Assembly: GCA_046728975.1 (NCBI GenBank)
Contig: JBKPFU010000031.1
Coordinates: 1 to 12,711, forward strand
DNA: 12,711 nt
Direction: 5' to 3'
From: JBKPFU01 sp046728975
GTDB lineage: Bacteria > Actinomycetota > Thermoleophilia > Gaiellales > Gaiellaceae
How positions within the stretch are numbered: position 1 is the stretch's first letter; every line of letters starts with the position of its first letter. The position numbers were made by a program, and so were the translations under genes. Positions 1-5,957 of the stretch are shown here, piece after piece. The notes under the pieces are model-generated. The model worked only from the letters and a program-made list of their open reading frames with translations, was not told the DNA's origin and did not search any database.

Positions 1-1462
1 AGGCAGTGGTCGCGGTCGCGGCCAGGCCGATGTAGTCGCCGATGAACGGCGTGATCGCCTTGATCGACCCGTAGGTGTTCGGGTTGAACGAGTGGTCGGT
101 GACTCTCAGATCGGCGCCGAAGGCGAGCGCCCCTGCCGCAGTCGTCGACGCCTGGTCGTAGAAGGCGTCCATTCCGGAACACCCCGCCTGCGTCGTCGCG
201 CCGGCCGGGCACCGGCCGCTGACCGGACCCGTCGGCGCAAAGGCCGGCTCGGAGCGGCTGTCGTACCAGATGACCGAGAGCGTCCCACCGGCAGCTGCAA
301 GCGCCGGCATCAACTGATGGCCGACGCCGACGTCGTTCGGAATCACCGGTGCATCCCAAGAGGCGCCGTTCGTGCGCGAGCGGCTGATGAAGACGTCACT
401 GCCGTTCGACCCATTCCGACTTTGCCAGGCGATGTAGACGCCGTTGCCGTCGGCCGCCATAGAGACGTCCGAGAACGTGCGGAAGACGGGCGGGGTCCGG
501 GTCGCGTTCTGCCGGTAATCCGTAAACCCGGCCACACGGACAGGACTGGCGAAGGTCACCCCGCCGTTCGTCGAGCGAGCGACGAAGATCGCGCTGTCGT
601 TCGGGTTGGAGACCGCCGGATTGTTGTCGAAGGTCCGGTAGCCCACGTACACGTCGCCGTCAGGCTCGACGGCGAGGTTGCAGCCCTGCATGTTGTTGAG
701 GTTGTTCTGCGGCCCGACGAACCGCGACGTCGCCCACGTCTCGCCGTGATCGTGCGAATACGCGACGGTCAGATGTGGCTGTGATCCGGTGAAGCGCGCC
801 CAACAGACGTAGACACTCCCGTTGAAGGGCGAGCTCGGGCTGTTGTCGACGGCGAGCGCTTCCTTGTCCTCCTGCTGGCCGAGCCCGACGGTGCCGCGCT
901 CGACGACGACCGTCTTCGCATAGGTCACCGCGCCCGTCGCCGGGTTGACGGTGTACTTCGCGACGGCAAGCGCGTTCGCCGTCGTGTTCAGCGGCTTACC
1001 CGGTGGTGTCCGCTGGAACGCGATGAACGCGAAGAATAGGTTGTTGAAGTTGTCGAAGCCGAGCCACGGGTCGGAAGCGGCGGCATTGCCACGAATCGGC
1101 GAGGCAAGGCCGGCGGCAGACGTATCGCCGGGGTAGCCGGGGATCAGCGACTCGGTGTACGTCGCGCCGCCGTTGTTCGAGACCGCGAGGCCTTGCCAAG
1201 CGTCGTCCGAGACCCCGAGAGTCCGGACGTCGTTCATCCCGACGGCGACGAGATTCGCGTTCGCCGGATGGACGGTGATGCTCGGCTCGTTCTGCTGAAG
1301 AACGTCGGCCGGACCGCCGACGCTCGAGGCGTATGGATCTGTCGTGATGAGATCGTGCGTCGAGACGCGCACGTCGGTGCCCGCCGTCGCCGCCGCCACC
1401 GCGCCGGCTATGGCAAGGGCGAGCGCCGAAGCGGCGCACACGAAGAGAGCACGTCGTCTCAT
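1..1462 (-). CDS. Secreted BNR/Asp-box repeat (sialidase-like) protein, C-terminus cut by window edge
   Basis: Reading leftward from ATG at 1462 gives 487 codons without a stop, running off the left edge. Residues 1-27 form a signal peptide (three arginines, a hydrophobic core from about 6 to 25, an Ala-rich cleavage zone), so the protein is exported. The mature part contains four Asp-box-like motifs of the S-x-D/N-x-G-x-T-W/F/Y type, near residues 95-102, 236-243 (the best, with HDHGETW), 297-304 and 362-369. These are the turn motifs of six-bladed sialidase/BNR propellers. The visible end (FIGDYIGLAA, about 473-482) is typical of bacterial exo-sialidase-like proteins of unknown substrate. 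I do not see the full set of sialidase catalytic arginines, so enzymatic activity is not established; it could be a binding or structural propeller. A GGGGAGGAG Shine-Dalgarno two bases before the ATG (1465-1473) fixes the start. Confidence 0.85.
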   Translation of the reverse strand, partial: MRRRALFVCAASALALAIAGAVAAATAGTDVRVSTHDLITTDPYASSVGGPADVLQQNEPSITVHPANANLVAVGMNDVRTLGVSDDAWQGLAVSNNGGATYTESLIPGYPGDTSAAGLASPIRGNAAASDPWLGFDNFNNLFFAFIAFQRTPPGKPLNTTANALAVAKYTVNPATGAVTYAKTVVVERGTVGLGQQEDKEALAVDNSPSSPFNGSVYVCWARFTGSQPHLTVAYSHDHGETWATSRFVGPQNNLNNMQGCNLAVEPDGDVYVGYRTFDNNPAVSNPNDSAIFVARSTNGGVTFASPVRVAGFTDYRQNATRTPPVFRTFSDVSMAADGNGVYIAWQSRNGSNGSDVFISRSRTNGASWDAPVIPNDVGVGHQLMPALAAAGGTLSVIWYDSRSEPAFAPTGPVSGRCPAGATTQAGCSGMDAFYDQASTTAAGALAFGADLRVTDHSFNPNTYGSIKAITPFIGDYIGLAATATTA

Positions 1463-1475
1463 ATCTCCTCCCCTA

Positions 1476-1495
1476 GTAGACAAACCTCTATCTAC
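1476..1495. promoter_or_regulatory. Short inverted repeat upstream of the BNR gene
   Basis: GTAGA and TCTAC arms are separated by ten bases and lie just upstream of the Shine-Dalgarno of the sialidase-like gene. The arms are only five bases, so this is a weak candidate for an operator or leader hairpin. It is in the most AT-rich patch of the neighbourhood, where a promoter would be expected. Confidence 0.2.
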
Positions 1496-1528
1496 GAATG
1501 CTAACGCAGAACACTCGTAGTCGCGCTG

Positions 1529-1794
1529 CTATGCAGCCTGGAGCTCGCGCTCGAGCGCGTCTGCCGGCGCGCGCGCCGCGACCAGCTCCTCAGACCCGCG
1601 CCTCGAGCTCCTTGCTCTGGCCGACCGTCAGCGCGCTGACGAGCGGCCCCTCGTAGCCGTAGCCGGCGAGGAACCCGTCGGCCGGCGACCCTTCCGTCGT
1701 CAGCGTGTCGAAGCGGCCGACATCGCCGGAAGACCTGATCGTCGGACGTCTTATCGGTGTCGTTCGCGAGGTAAGAAACGCGACGCCCGCCGCA
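1529..1794 (-). pseudogene. Frameshifted gene remnant, family not recognised
   Basis: On the minus strand three successive frames show protein-like composition in consecutive blocks. From about 1785 to 1730 one frame reads RVSYLANDTDKTSDDQVF. From about 1730 to 1590 a second frame continues with GRFDTLTTEGSPADGFLAGY and GPLVSALTVGQSKELEARV, then meets TGA (1590-1592). A third frame then reads EELVAARAPADALERELQAA and stops at TAG (1529-1531). Joined, they look like the C-terminal part of one protein broken by two single-base shifts, with no plausible start codon. I cannot name the family. It lies between the sialidase-like gene and the sigma-factor cassette and fills a stretch of about 340 bases that otherwise has no gene. 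Alternatives are sequencing errors in a real short gene, or chance composition. Confidence 0.4.
1546..1578. repeat. Two adjacent perfect 14-base GC palindromes
   Basis: CGCGCTCGAGCGCG (1546-1559) and CGGCGCGCGCGCCG (1565-1578) are each perfectly self-complementary and only five bases apart. They sit at the 3' end of the decayed frame on the minus strand. They could form strong hairpins, but part of the first is explained by Leu-Glu-Arg-Glu codons in the remnant, and no T-run follows. Function is unknown. Confidence 0.4.
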
Positions 1795-1804
1795 CTAACG
1801 AGGC

Positions 1805-2023
1805 ATGCGCGTGGCGCACGCTGAAATCGAGGAAGCGAAGGTCGCGGCCTGGCGGCGTCGTCAGCTCATCGACGCGGGATTCTCGCTACCGCTTGCAGCT
1901 CGGATCGCCGACGACGCGCGTTACGACCTGCATGCGGTGATCGAGCTGACCGAACGCGGCTGCGCGCCTGAGCTCGCCGTTCGAATCCTCGCCCCGTTCG
2001 GCACGAGGAGCGAAGCCGCATGA
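1805..2023 (+). CDS. Small conserved-looking protein coupled to the sigma-factor gene
   Basis: This encodes about 72 residues with no membrane segment and no cysteine pair (one Cys only). Residues 5-22 are charged and helical; residues 23-66 read as two or three short helices (AGFSLPLAARIADD, DLHAVIELTERGCAPELAVR), a pattern of Leu/Ala-rich amphipathic helices suited to protein-protein contact. I do not know a named family. Its TGA overlaps the ATG of the sigma gene (ATGA at 2020-2023), so translation of the two is coupled. The start is uncertain: ACGAGG (1798-1803) is one base from ATG 1805 but seven bases from GTG 1811, which makes GTG 1811 the better ribosome start and would shorten the protein by two residues. 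The context suggests a role with the sigma/anti-sigma pair, but this is inference. Confidence 0.7.
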   Translation: MRVAHAEIEEAKVAAWRRRQLIDAGFSLPLAARIADDARYDLHAVIELTERGCAPELAVRILAPFGTRSEAA

Positions 2024-2721
2024 CCGCGATTACCGTAGATCTCGAGCAGGTGGATCCGATCACATCTCCGTCTGCCGCTTCGGAAGAGGCGGCTTCGGCT
2101 CTCGATCCGGAATCGCGGGAGTGGCTCCGGTCCTTGCGCGGCGACGGCCGCGAGCACGACGAGGCGGTTGGACGCCTTCACGCGCTCCTCCTCCGGGCCG
2201 CTCGGTTCGAATGCGCCCGCCGCCGTCCCGCGATGCCGCACCTGCGCGGCAACGACCTCGACGACATCGCCAACCAGGCGGCGGACGACGCGCTGGTGTC
2301 GGTCCTCGGGCGCCTGGACAGCTTCCGCGGCGCCAGCCGCTTCACGACCTGGGCCTACAAGTTCGCCCTGCTCGAGGCCGCCGTCAAGCTACGCCGCCGC
2401 GCCTGGCAAGGCCGCGAAGTCCCGCTGGAGCCGGAAACCTGGAGCCTGTTCTCCAGCGCCGGGATCGAACCCGACGAGTCAGCCGAGCAGAGCGAGCTGC
2501 TGAACACGCTGCAGCAGGCGATCGCCGATGTCCTGACTCCGCACCAGCGGCGCGTGCTCGTTGCGCTTGCTCTGAACGGTGTCCCGATCGACGTGCTCGC
2601 CGAGCGTCTGAACACGAGTCGCGGCGCGCTGTACAAGACCTTGCACGATGCCCGCCGCAAGCTGCGCGGCCACTTGGAAGAGCTTGGGCTGTCCCTGGAG
2701 AGCTTGGAGGATGTGAACTGA
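2020..2721 (+). CDS. ECF-type RNA polymerase sigma factor
   Basis: The 233-residue protein has the two-domain plan of an extracytoplasmic-function sigma-70 factor. An acidic N-terminal extension (about 1-45) precedes region 2 (about 46-127), in which SFRGASRFTTWAYKFALLEA (101-120) followed by KLRRR matches the 2.3/2.4 segment that melts and reads the -10 element. A linker of about 35 residues leads to region 4 (about 163-218), with the HTH IDVLAERLNTSRGALYKTLHDARRKLR that reads the -35 element. It would direct core polymerase to a small regulon, probably including its own operon. It overlaps the upstream small gene by four bases and the anti-sigma gene by one (TGATG at 2719-2723), so the three are translationally coupled. 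The extension and the final 15 residues are longer than in minimal ECF factors. The ECF subgroup cannot be assigned by eye. Confidence 0.92.
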   Translation: MTAITVDLEQVDPITSPSAASEEAASALDPESREWLRSLRGDGREHDEAVGRLHALLLRAARFECARRRPAMPHLRGNDLDDIANQAADDALVSVLGRLDSFRGASRFTTWAYKFALLEAAVKLRRRAWQGREVPLEPETWSLFSSAGIEPDESAEQSELLNTLQQAIADVLTPHQRRVLVALALNGVPIDVLAERLNTSRGALYKTLHDARRKLRGHLEELGLSLESLEDVN

Positions 2722-2954
2722 TGGAGCGACCGGATCTGAAGCAGGCGCTGGGACGGCTGCTCGGGCCTGCCGGGCCCGAGATTGGCTGCGACGAGTGCTT
2801 CGAGGAGCTAGACCGGTACGTCGAGCTCGAGCTCGCCGGCGCCGACGCCGACGCGGCGATTCCGGGGCTGCGTGCCCATCTCGCCGGCTGCCCCGCCTGC
2901 CGCGAGGAGCACGAGAGCCTGCGCGCGCTCGTCGGCGGCGAGCAGGCGCTTTAA
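2721..2954 (+). CDS. Soluble zinc-binding (ZAS/zf-HC2) anti-sigma factor
   Basis: This gives 77 residues read from the ATG that overlaps the sigma stop codon. The signature of zinc-associated anti-sigma domains is present: H53-x3-C57-x2-C60 (HLAGCPAC), with an upstream pair C23/C26 (CDEC) supplying the remaining zinc ligand. The stretch FEELDRYVELELAG is typical of the first helix of zf-HC2 domains. No hydrophobic segment follows, so it is cytosolic rather than membrane-bound. ZAS proteins bind their partner sigma factor and block its contact with polymerase. Soluble members such as RsrA are released by thiol oxidation or zinc loss, which makes a redox input possible here but not shown. The TGATG overlap implies near-equimolar synthesis with the sigma factor. 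The larger open frame that starts at 2121 is an out-of-frame extension; the real start is 2721. Confidence 0.85.
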   Translation: MERPDLKQALGRLLGPAGPEIGCDECFEELDRYVELELAGADADAAIPGLRAHLAGCPACREEHESLRALVGGEQAL

Positions 2955-3000
2955 GGCATCGCCGACGTAATACCGATCGCGCACACGACACGAACTAGAT

Positions 3001-3609
3001 ATGCACAAGGTCAGCTTCAACGGCCTTTCCGTCGCGACGCGGCCGGGCCGCGTGATGACGCCGCGGCACGCGAGTGAACAGCTGGTCGCCGCGGCCGTCG
3101 ATCAGGTCGGCGGGCATGCGGCGCACGTCGTCGACGTCGGCACGGGAACAGGAGCGATCGCCGTGGCGATTGCCACGGCCGCGCCGAACGTGCGCGTCTC
3201 TGCCACCGACACGAGCCGCTGCGCCGTCGAGCTCGCACGGGCGAACGTTCGTGGCCACGGCCTGAGCGACCGCGTGACCGTGTACAACGGCGACCTCCTC
3301 GATCCGGTGCCTGGGCGGATCGACCTTGTCGTCGCGAACCTGCCATATCTCCCGGCCGCGGACGCCGCTCTCTACCCCGATCTCGCGGATGAGCCGGTCG
3401 TTGCCGTTTTCGCCGGCGGCGACGGCCTCGAGCCCTACCGGCGGCTGCTTTCGGCCTGCGTCGAGCGGCTGGACGACGACGCGGCTCTCATCATCCAGCT
3501 CCACCGGCGCTTGCTTGCGGCGAGATGCGCCGAGCTGCCCGAGCTCCGCGCCCGACTCGAGCTTGCGGGGCGGGCGCCGACATACGTCCCACAGTTGGCG
3601 GCGGCGTAG
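3001..3609 (+). CDS. PrmC/HemK-like SAM-dependent methyltransferase, catalytic domain only
   Basis: The protein has 202 residues and a class I methyltransferase fold. Motif I is VVDVGTGTGAIAVAIA (43-58). The acidic residue ending strand 2 is D70, D98 falls in NGDLL, and the catalytic loop is NLPY (113-116). The block EPVVAVFAGGDGLEPYRRLL (131-150) matches the C-terminal signature of PrmC/HemK, which methylates the glutamine of the GGQ motif in release factors. Two features are unusual: the N-terminal helical domain that recognises the release factor (about 70-80 residues) is absent, and the loop is NLPY rather than NPPY. The substrate may therefore differ, for example another protein or a small amide. 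The gene starts 46 bases after the anti-sigma gene, so co-transcription is possible. No clear Shine-Dalgarno precedes ATG 3001. Confidence 0.8.
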   Translation: MHKVSFNGLSVATRPGRVMTPRHASEQLVAAAVDQVGGHAAHVVDVGTGTGAIAVAIATAAPNVRVSATDTSRCAVELARANVRGHGLSDRVTVYNGDLLDPVPGRIDLVVANLPYLPAADAALYPDLADEPVVAVFAGGDGLEPYRRLLSACVERLDDDAALIIQLHRRLLAARCAELPELRARLELAGRAPTYVPQLAAA

Positions 3610-3696
3610 GCTGCATTCACGCCGCGACGCCGGTGTGGGACTGAAGCTCGACGAGAGCGGCCGAATCACGCTCAGCTGATCAGCCTCAGGCACGGA

Positions 3697-3713
3697 GCGC
3701 ACGGGGCGTGCGC
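3697..3713. terminator. Candidate hairpin between convergent genes
   Basis: GCGCAC and GTGCGC form a perfect six-base GC stem around the loop GGGGC, in the gap between the methyltransferase (plus) and the phosphatase (minus). No T-run follows on either strand, so it is not a textbook intrinsic terminator. A perfect palindrome GCTGATCAGC (3675-3684) lies just before it. Its position between converging genes is the main argument. Confidence 0.35.
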
Positions 3714-3735
3714 GCGATGCGTTCCGGCCGGAGGC

Positions 3736-4293
3736 TTAGTCGAGGGGTTCTACCTGGTAGCCGTCGTCGCCGTCGACCACCAGGACGCCGGCGCCCTTCG
3801 CGAGCGGCCCCACGATCTCGCCGGTTAGGCCGAGGACCGCGGCCTCGTTCGTCGGGCTGTGGCCGACGACGAGGGCGCGGCCGCCGTCGGGGAGGCCGTC
3901 GAGGACGCGCCGCAGCGCGTCGCCGAGCCGTCCCGAGTCCTCCGCGACGAGCTCGGGATCGGTCTCGCGCAAGGACCCGAGCCCGCCGCTTCCCGCCTTC
4001 TGGTACGCCGCTCGCCAGCGGTCCTCGACCTGCGACCGCAGGCCGGGCTCGACCACGACGCCGCCAGGCACCTGCTGGCCGAGGGCGGCGAGGAAGCAGG
4101 CGAGCGTCTGCGTCGCGCGCTGGGCACCGGTCGAGACCGCGAGCTCGTAACCGCCCCGGAGGCGTCCGCCGATCGCCAGCGCTGCCGCCACCCCCTCGGC
4201 GCTGAGGACATCGTCGTCGGCATCCGTGTGCCGCCGGAGCTCGATCTCACTGCCCACCCGGGCGACGCTAACAGCGAGCGGTCCCGCTCGCAT
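3736..4293 (-). CDS. Histidine phosphatase family protein (SixA-like)
   Basis: The product is 185 residues from ATG 4293, chosen because GAGAGG lies about five bases upstream. The histidine-phosphatase fold is visible. The phosphohistidine loop is ELRRHT (18-23, nucleophile H22, R21), where most members have RHG. The second arginine motif is STGAQRATQTL (54-64, R59), and the distal catalytic histidine is in LVVGHSPTNE (141-150, H145). The size matches the short SixA branch, which dephosphorylates phosphohistidine on proteins, better than phosphoglycerate mutase. The substrate is unknown. An in-frame extension back to 4386 is Arg-rich and overlaps the region in front of the divergent radical SAM gene, so I do not accept it. 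The gene is divergent from the radical SAM gene, with about 98 bases between starts. Confidence 0.82.
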   Translation of the reverse strand: MRAGPLAVSVARVGSEIELRRHTDADDDVLSAEGVAAALAIGGRLRGGYELAVSTGAQRATQTLACFLAALGQQVPGGVVVEPGLRSQVEDRWRAAYQKAGSGGLGSLRETDPELVAEDSGRLGDALRRVLDGLPDGGRALVVGHSPTNEAAVLGLTGEIVGPLAKGAGVLVVDGDDGYQVEPLD

Positions 4294-4391
4294 TCGTGCC
4301 TCTCGTTTGCCTGGCGCTACGATCGCGACGATGCCCGAGACGGCGACGCCCGGCTCGATCCGCGGAAGACGGCGGCGGCGCCGCACCTGAG

Positions 4392-5333
4392 GTGCTGACC
4401 GTCTCGCTCCCGCAGGCCGAGCTCGAACGCCGGGCGTTCGAGGCGCACGAGCTGCTCGGCGAGCGCTGCGTCGTCTGCCCGCGCGGCTGCAAGGTCGACC
4501 GTCGCGCCGACGTCGCGGGTCTCTGCGCGATTGGGCGCAATGCGGTCGTCGCCTCCTACTTCCCGCACTTCGGAGAGGAGGACTGCCTTCGCGGCCGGCG
4601 CGGCTCGGGCACGATCTTCTTCTCGGGCTGCAATCTGCGCTGCGTCTTCTGCCAGAACCACGACATCTCGTGGGAGGTGCGGGGGGAGCTCGTCACGTCC
4701 GAGCGGCTCGCCGAGATGATGCTCGAGCTGCAGGCGATCGGCTGCCACAACATCAATTGGGTCACGCCCGAGCACGTCGTCCCGCAGATCCTCGAAGCGC
4801 TACCGCTCGCCTTCGCGCGTGGCCTCGCGCTGCCGATCGTCTACAACACGAGCGCCTACGACTCGCTCGACAGCCTCCGCCTGATGGAGGGGATCGTCGA
4901 CGTCTACATGCCCGACTTCAAGCTGTGGACGAGTGAGACGGCGCGGCGCTATCTGAAGCGGGCCGACTACCCGGACGTGGCGCGCGAGACGATCGTCGAG
5001 ATGAACCGCCAGGTCGGCAACCTCGTGTTGGACGAGCGCGGATTGGCGCAGCGCGGCTTGATCGTCAGGCACCTGATCATGCCTGGGCTGCTCGAGGAGA
5101 CCGAGGGGATTCTGCGCTTCGTCGCCGAGGAGCTCGGCGAGGGCACGTATGTGAACCTCATGGCGCAGTACTACGTCTCCGGCAAGGTCGGCCAGAACGG
5201 CCAGTACGAGGAGATCGCCCGCGGCATCCACCGCGAGGAGTACGAGCACGCGCTTGCGCTCGCCCGCGAGCTCGGCCTCCGGCTCGACCCCCGCAGTGTC
5301 GGGGAGAGGCGCCGACTGGCCCAGGCAAGCTAG
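4392..5333 (+). CDS. PflX-type radical SAM iron-sulfur protein (COG1313)
   Basis: From GTG 4392 the product is about 313 residues. The N-terminus has the cysteine pattern C26-x2-C29-P-R-G-C33 and GLC45, characteristic of the PflX family. The radical SAM cluster is C80-x3-C84-x2-C87 in GCNLRCVFCQN, which binds the [4Fe-4S] cluster that cleaves S-adenosylmethionine. Further family blocks follow: HNINWVTPEHVVPQILEAL, VYNTSAYDS, VDVYMPDFKLW, HLIMPGLLEET and a C-terminal segment with EEYEHALALARELGL. The family resembles pyruvate formate-lyase activating enzyme, but its substrate is not established; no glycyl-radical enzyme is seen here. The start is uncertain, since neither GTG 4392 nor the upstream in-frame GTG 4296 has a good Shine-Dalgarno. 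The upstream Arg-rich extension looks non-coding. The PIN-like gene follows after 33 bases. Confidence 0.88.
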   Translation: MLTVSLPQAELERRAFEAHELLGERCVVCPRGCKVDRRADVAGLCAIGRNAVVASYFPHFGEEDCLRGRRGSGTIFFSGCNLRCVFCQNHDISWEVRGELVTSERLAEMMLELQAIGCHNINWVTPEHVVPQILEALPLAFARGLALPIVYNTSAYDSLDSLRLMEGIVDVYMPDFKLWTSETARRYLKRADYPDVARETIVEMNRQVGNLVLDERGLAQRGLIVRHLIMPGLLEETEGILRFVAEELGEGTYVNLMAQYYVSGKVGQNGQYEEIARGIHREEYEHALALARELGLRLDPRSVGERRRLAQAS

Positions 5334-5366
5334 GTCGCCGCCCTATATCCGTGCGTCGCTTCGCTG

Positions 5367-5852
5367 ATGGAGCTCCTCTACCTCGATCAGAACTACCTGA
5401 GCGGAATGGTGAAGCGGAAGGTCGGCTTCCGCGAACTCGAGTCGGCCCTGCAGGCTGCCGTCGCCCGGGGGGCGGTCGCCGTCCCGGAGTCGGAAGCGCA
5501 TCGGCTCGAGTCGGCCCCACGGCCGGACCTGCCGCTGCTCGCGCTGCTGCGCGAACTCTCTGCCGGCCTCGAGCTTCCCAAGGAGCGCGAGGCGGTCGTG
5601 CGCCATTGTGAGCGGCGTCTCGAGGCGGTCCTCGAACGCGACTTCCCCGAACGCCGGAGCCGAGGGAGCGACCGGCTCGACCTCCGCGCTCTCGCAGCCG
5701 CTCTTCCCCATTGCCGGCTCGTGACCTGCGACGCTTTCATGGCCGACGTCGTGCGCCGTACGGGTCTCGACGTGCGCTTCCGTTGCGACCTCTTCACCGG
5801 CCGGCGCGCGGACGTCGAGCGGCTTCGCAGACGGCTCGAATGCCTCTCCTAG
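5367..5852 (+). CDS. PIN-like domain protein (putative ribonuclease)
   Basis: The protein has 161 residues and no signal or membrane segment. The layout matches a PIN-type nuclease: an N-terminal strand with an acidic residue (YLDQNYLSGM, D7), a central helical part containing E41/E43, RLDLRALAAAL (D105), and a strand ending in an aspartate, RLVTCDAFMADVVRR (D122). In PIN domains these acidic residues hold the Mg2+ or Mn2+ used to cut RNA. The LDQN start and TCDAF block are variants of the usual LDTN and TxDxxF, so this is a distant member and the call rests on motif order only. It follows the radical SAM gene by 33 bases on the same strand and is probably co-transcribed. No small antitoxin-like gene adjoins it, so it is not an ordinary VapBC toxin. 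ATG 5367 lacks a clear ribosome site. Confidence 0.55.
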   Translation: MELLYLDQNYLSGMVKRKVGFRELESALQAAVARGAVAVPESEAHRLESAPRPDLPLLALLRELSAGLELPKEREAVVRHCERRLEAVLERDFPERRSRGSDRLDLRALAAALPHCRLVTCDAFMADVVRRTGLDVRFRCDLFTGRRADVERLRRRLECLS

Positions 5853-5957
5853 TGCGCGGGGTGCGCGTCGACCACCGCCTCACGCTGAACGCGCGACCGA
5901 CGTCAACTCTGTCGTCCGGGCGGCAGTGACGCGCGTGCTGGCGTTGGCGTTCGGCGA

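Noticed and set aside
92..784. Long open frame on the plus strand opposite the BNR gene
   Set aside because: Its product is Arg/Val-rich without motifs and mirrors the real minus-strand gene, which has a signal peptide and Asp-boxes.
1728..1750. ECF-type promoter (GGAAG ... CGTC) for autoregulation of the sigma cassette
   Set aside because: The spacer is only 14 bases, shorter than the usual 16-17, and the -35 match is partial.
4331..4390. 19-codon ATG frame just before the radical SAM start, as a leader peptide
   Set aside because: It is Arg-rich with no ribosome site and no attenuator-like hairpin; probably chance.
5853..5957. Terminator between the convergent PIN-like and cytochrome genes
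   Set aside because: I found no stem longer than a few bases and no T-run; nothing else is seen in this 105-base gap.
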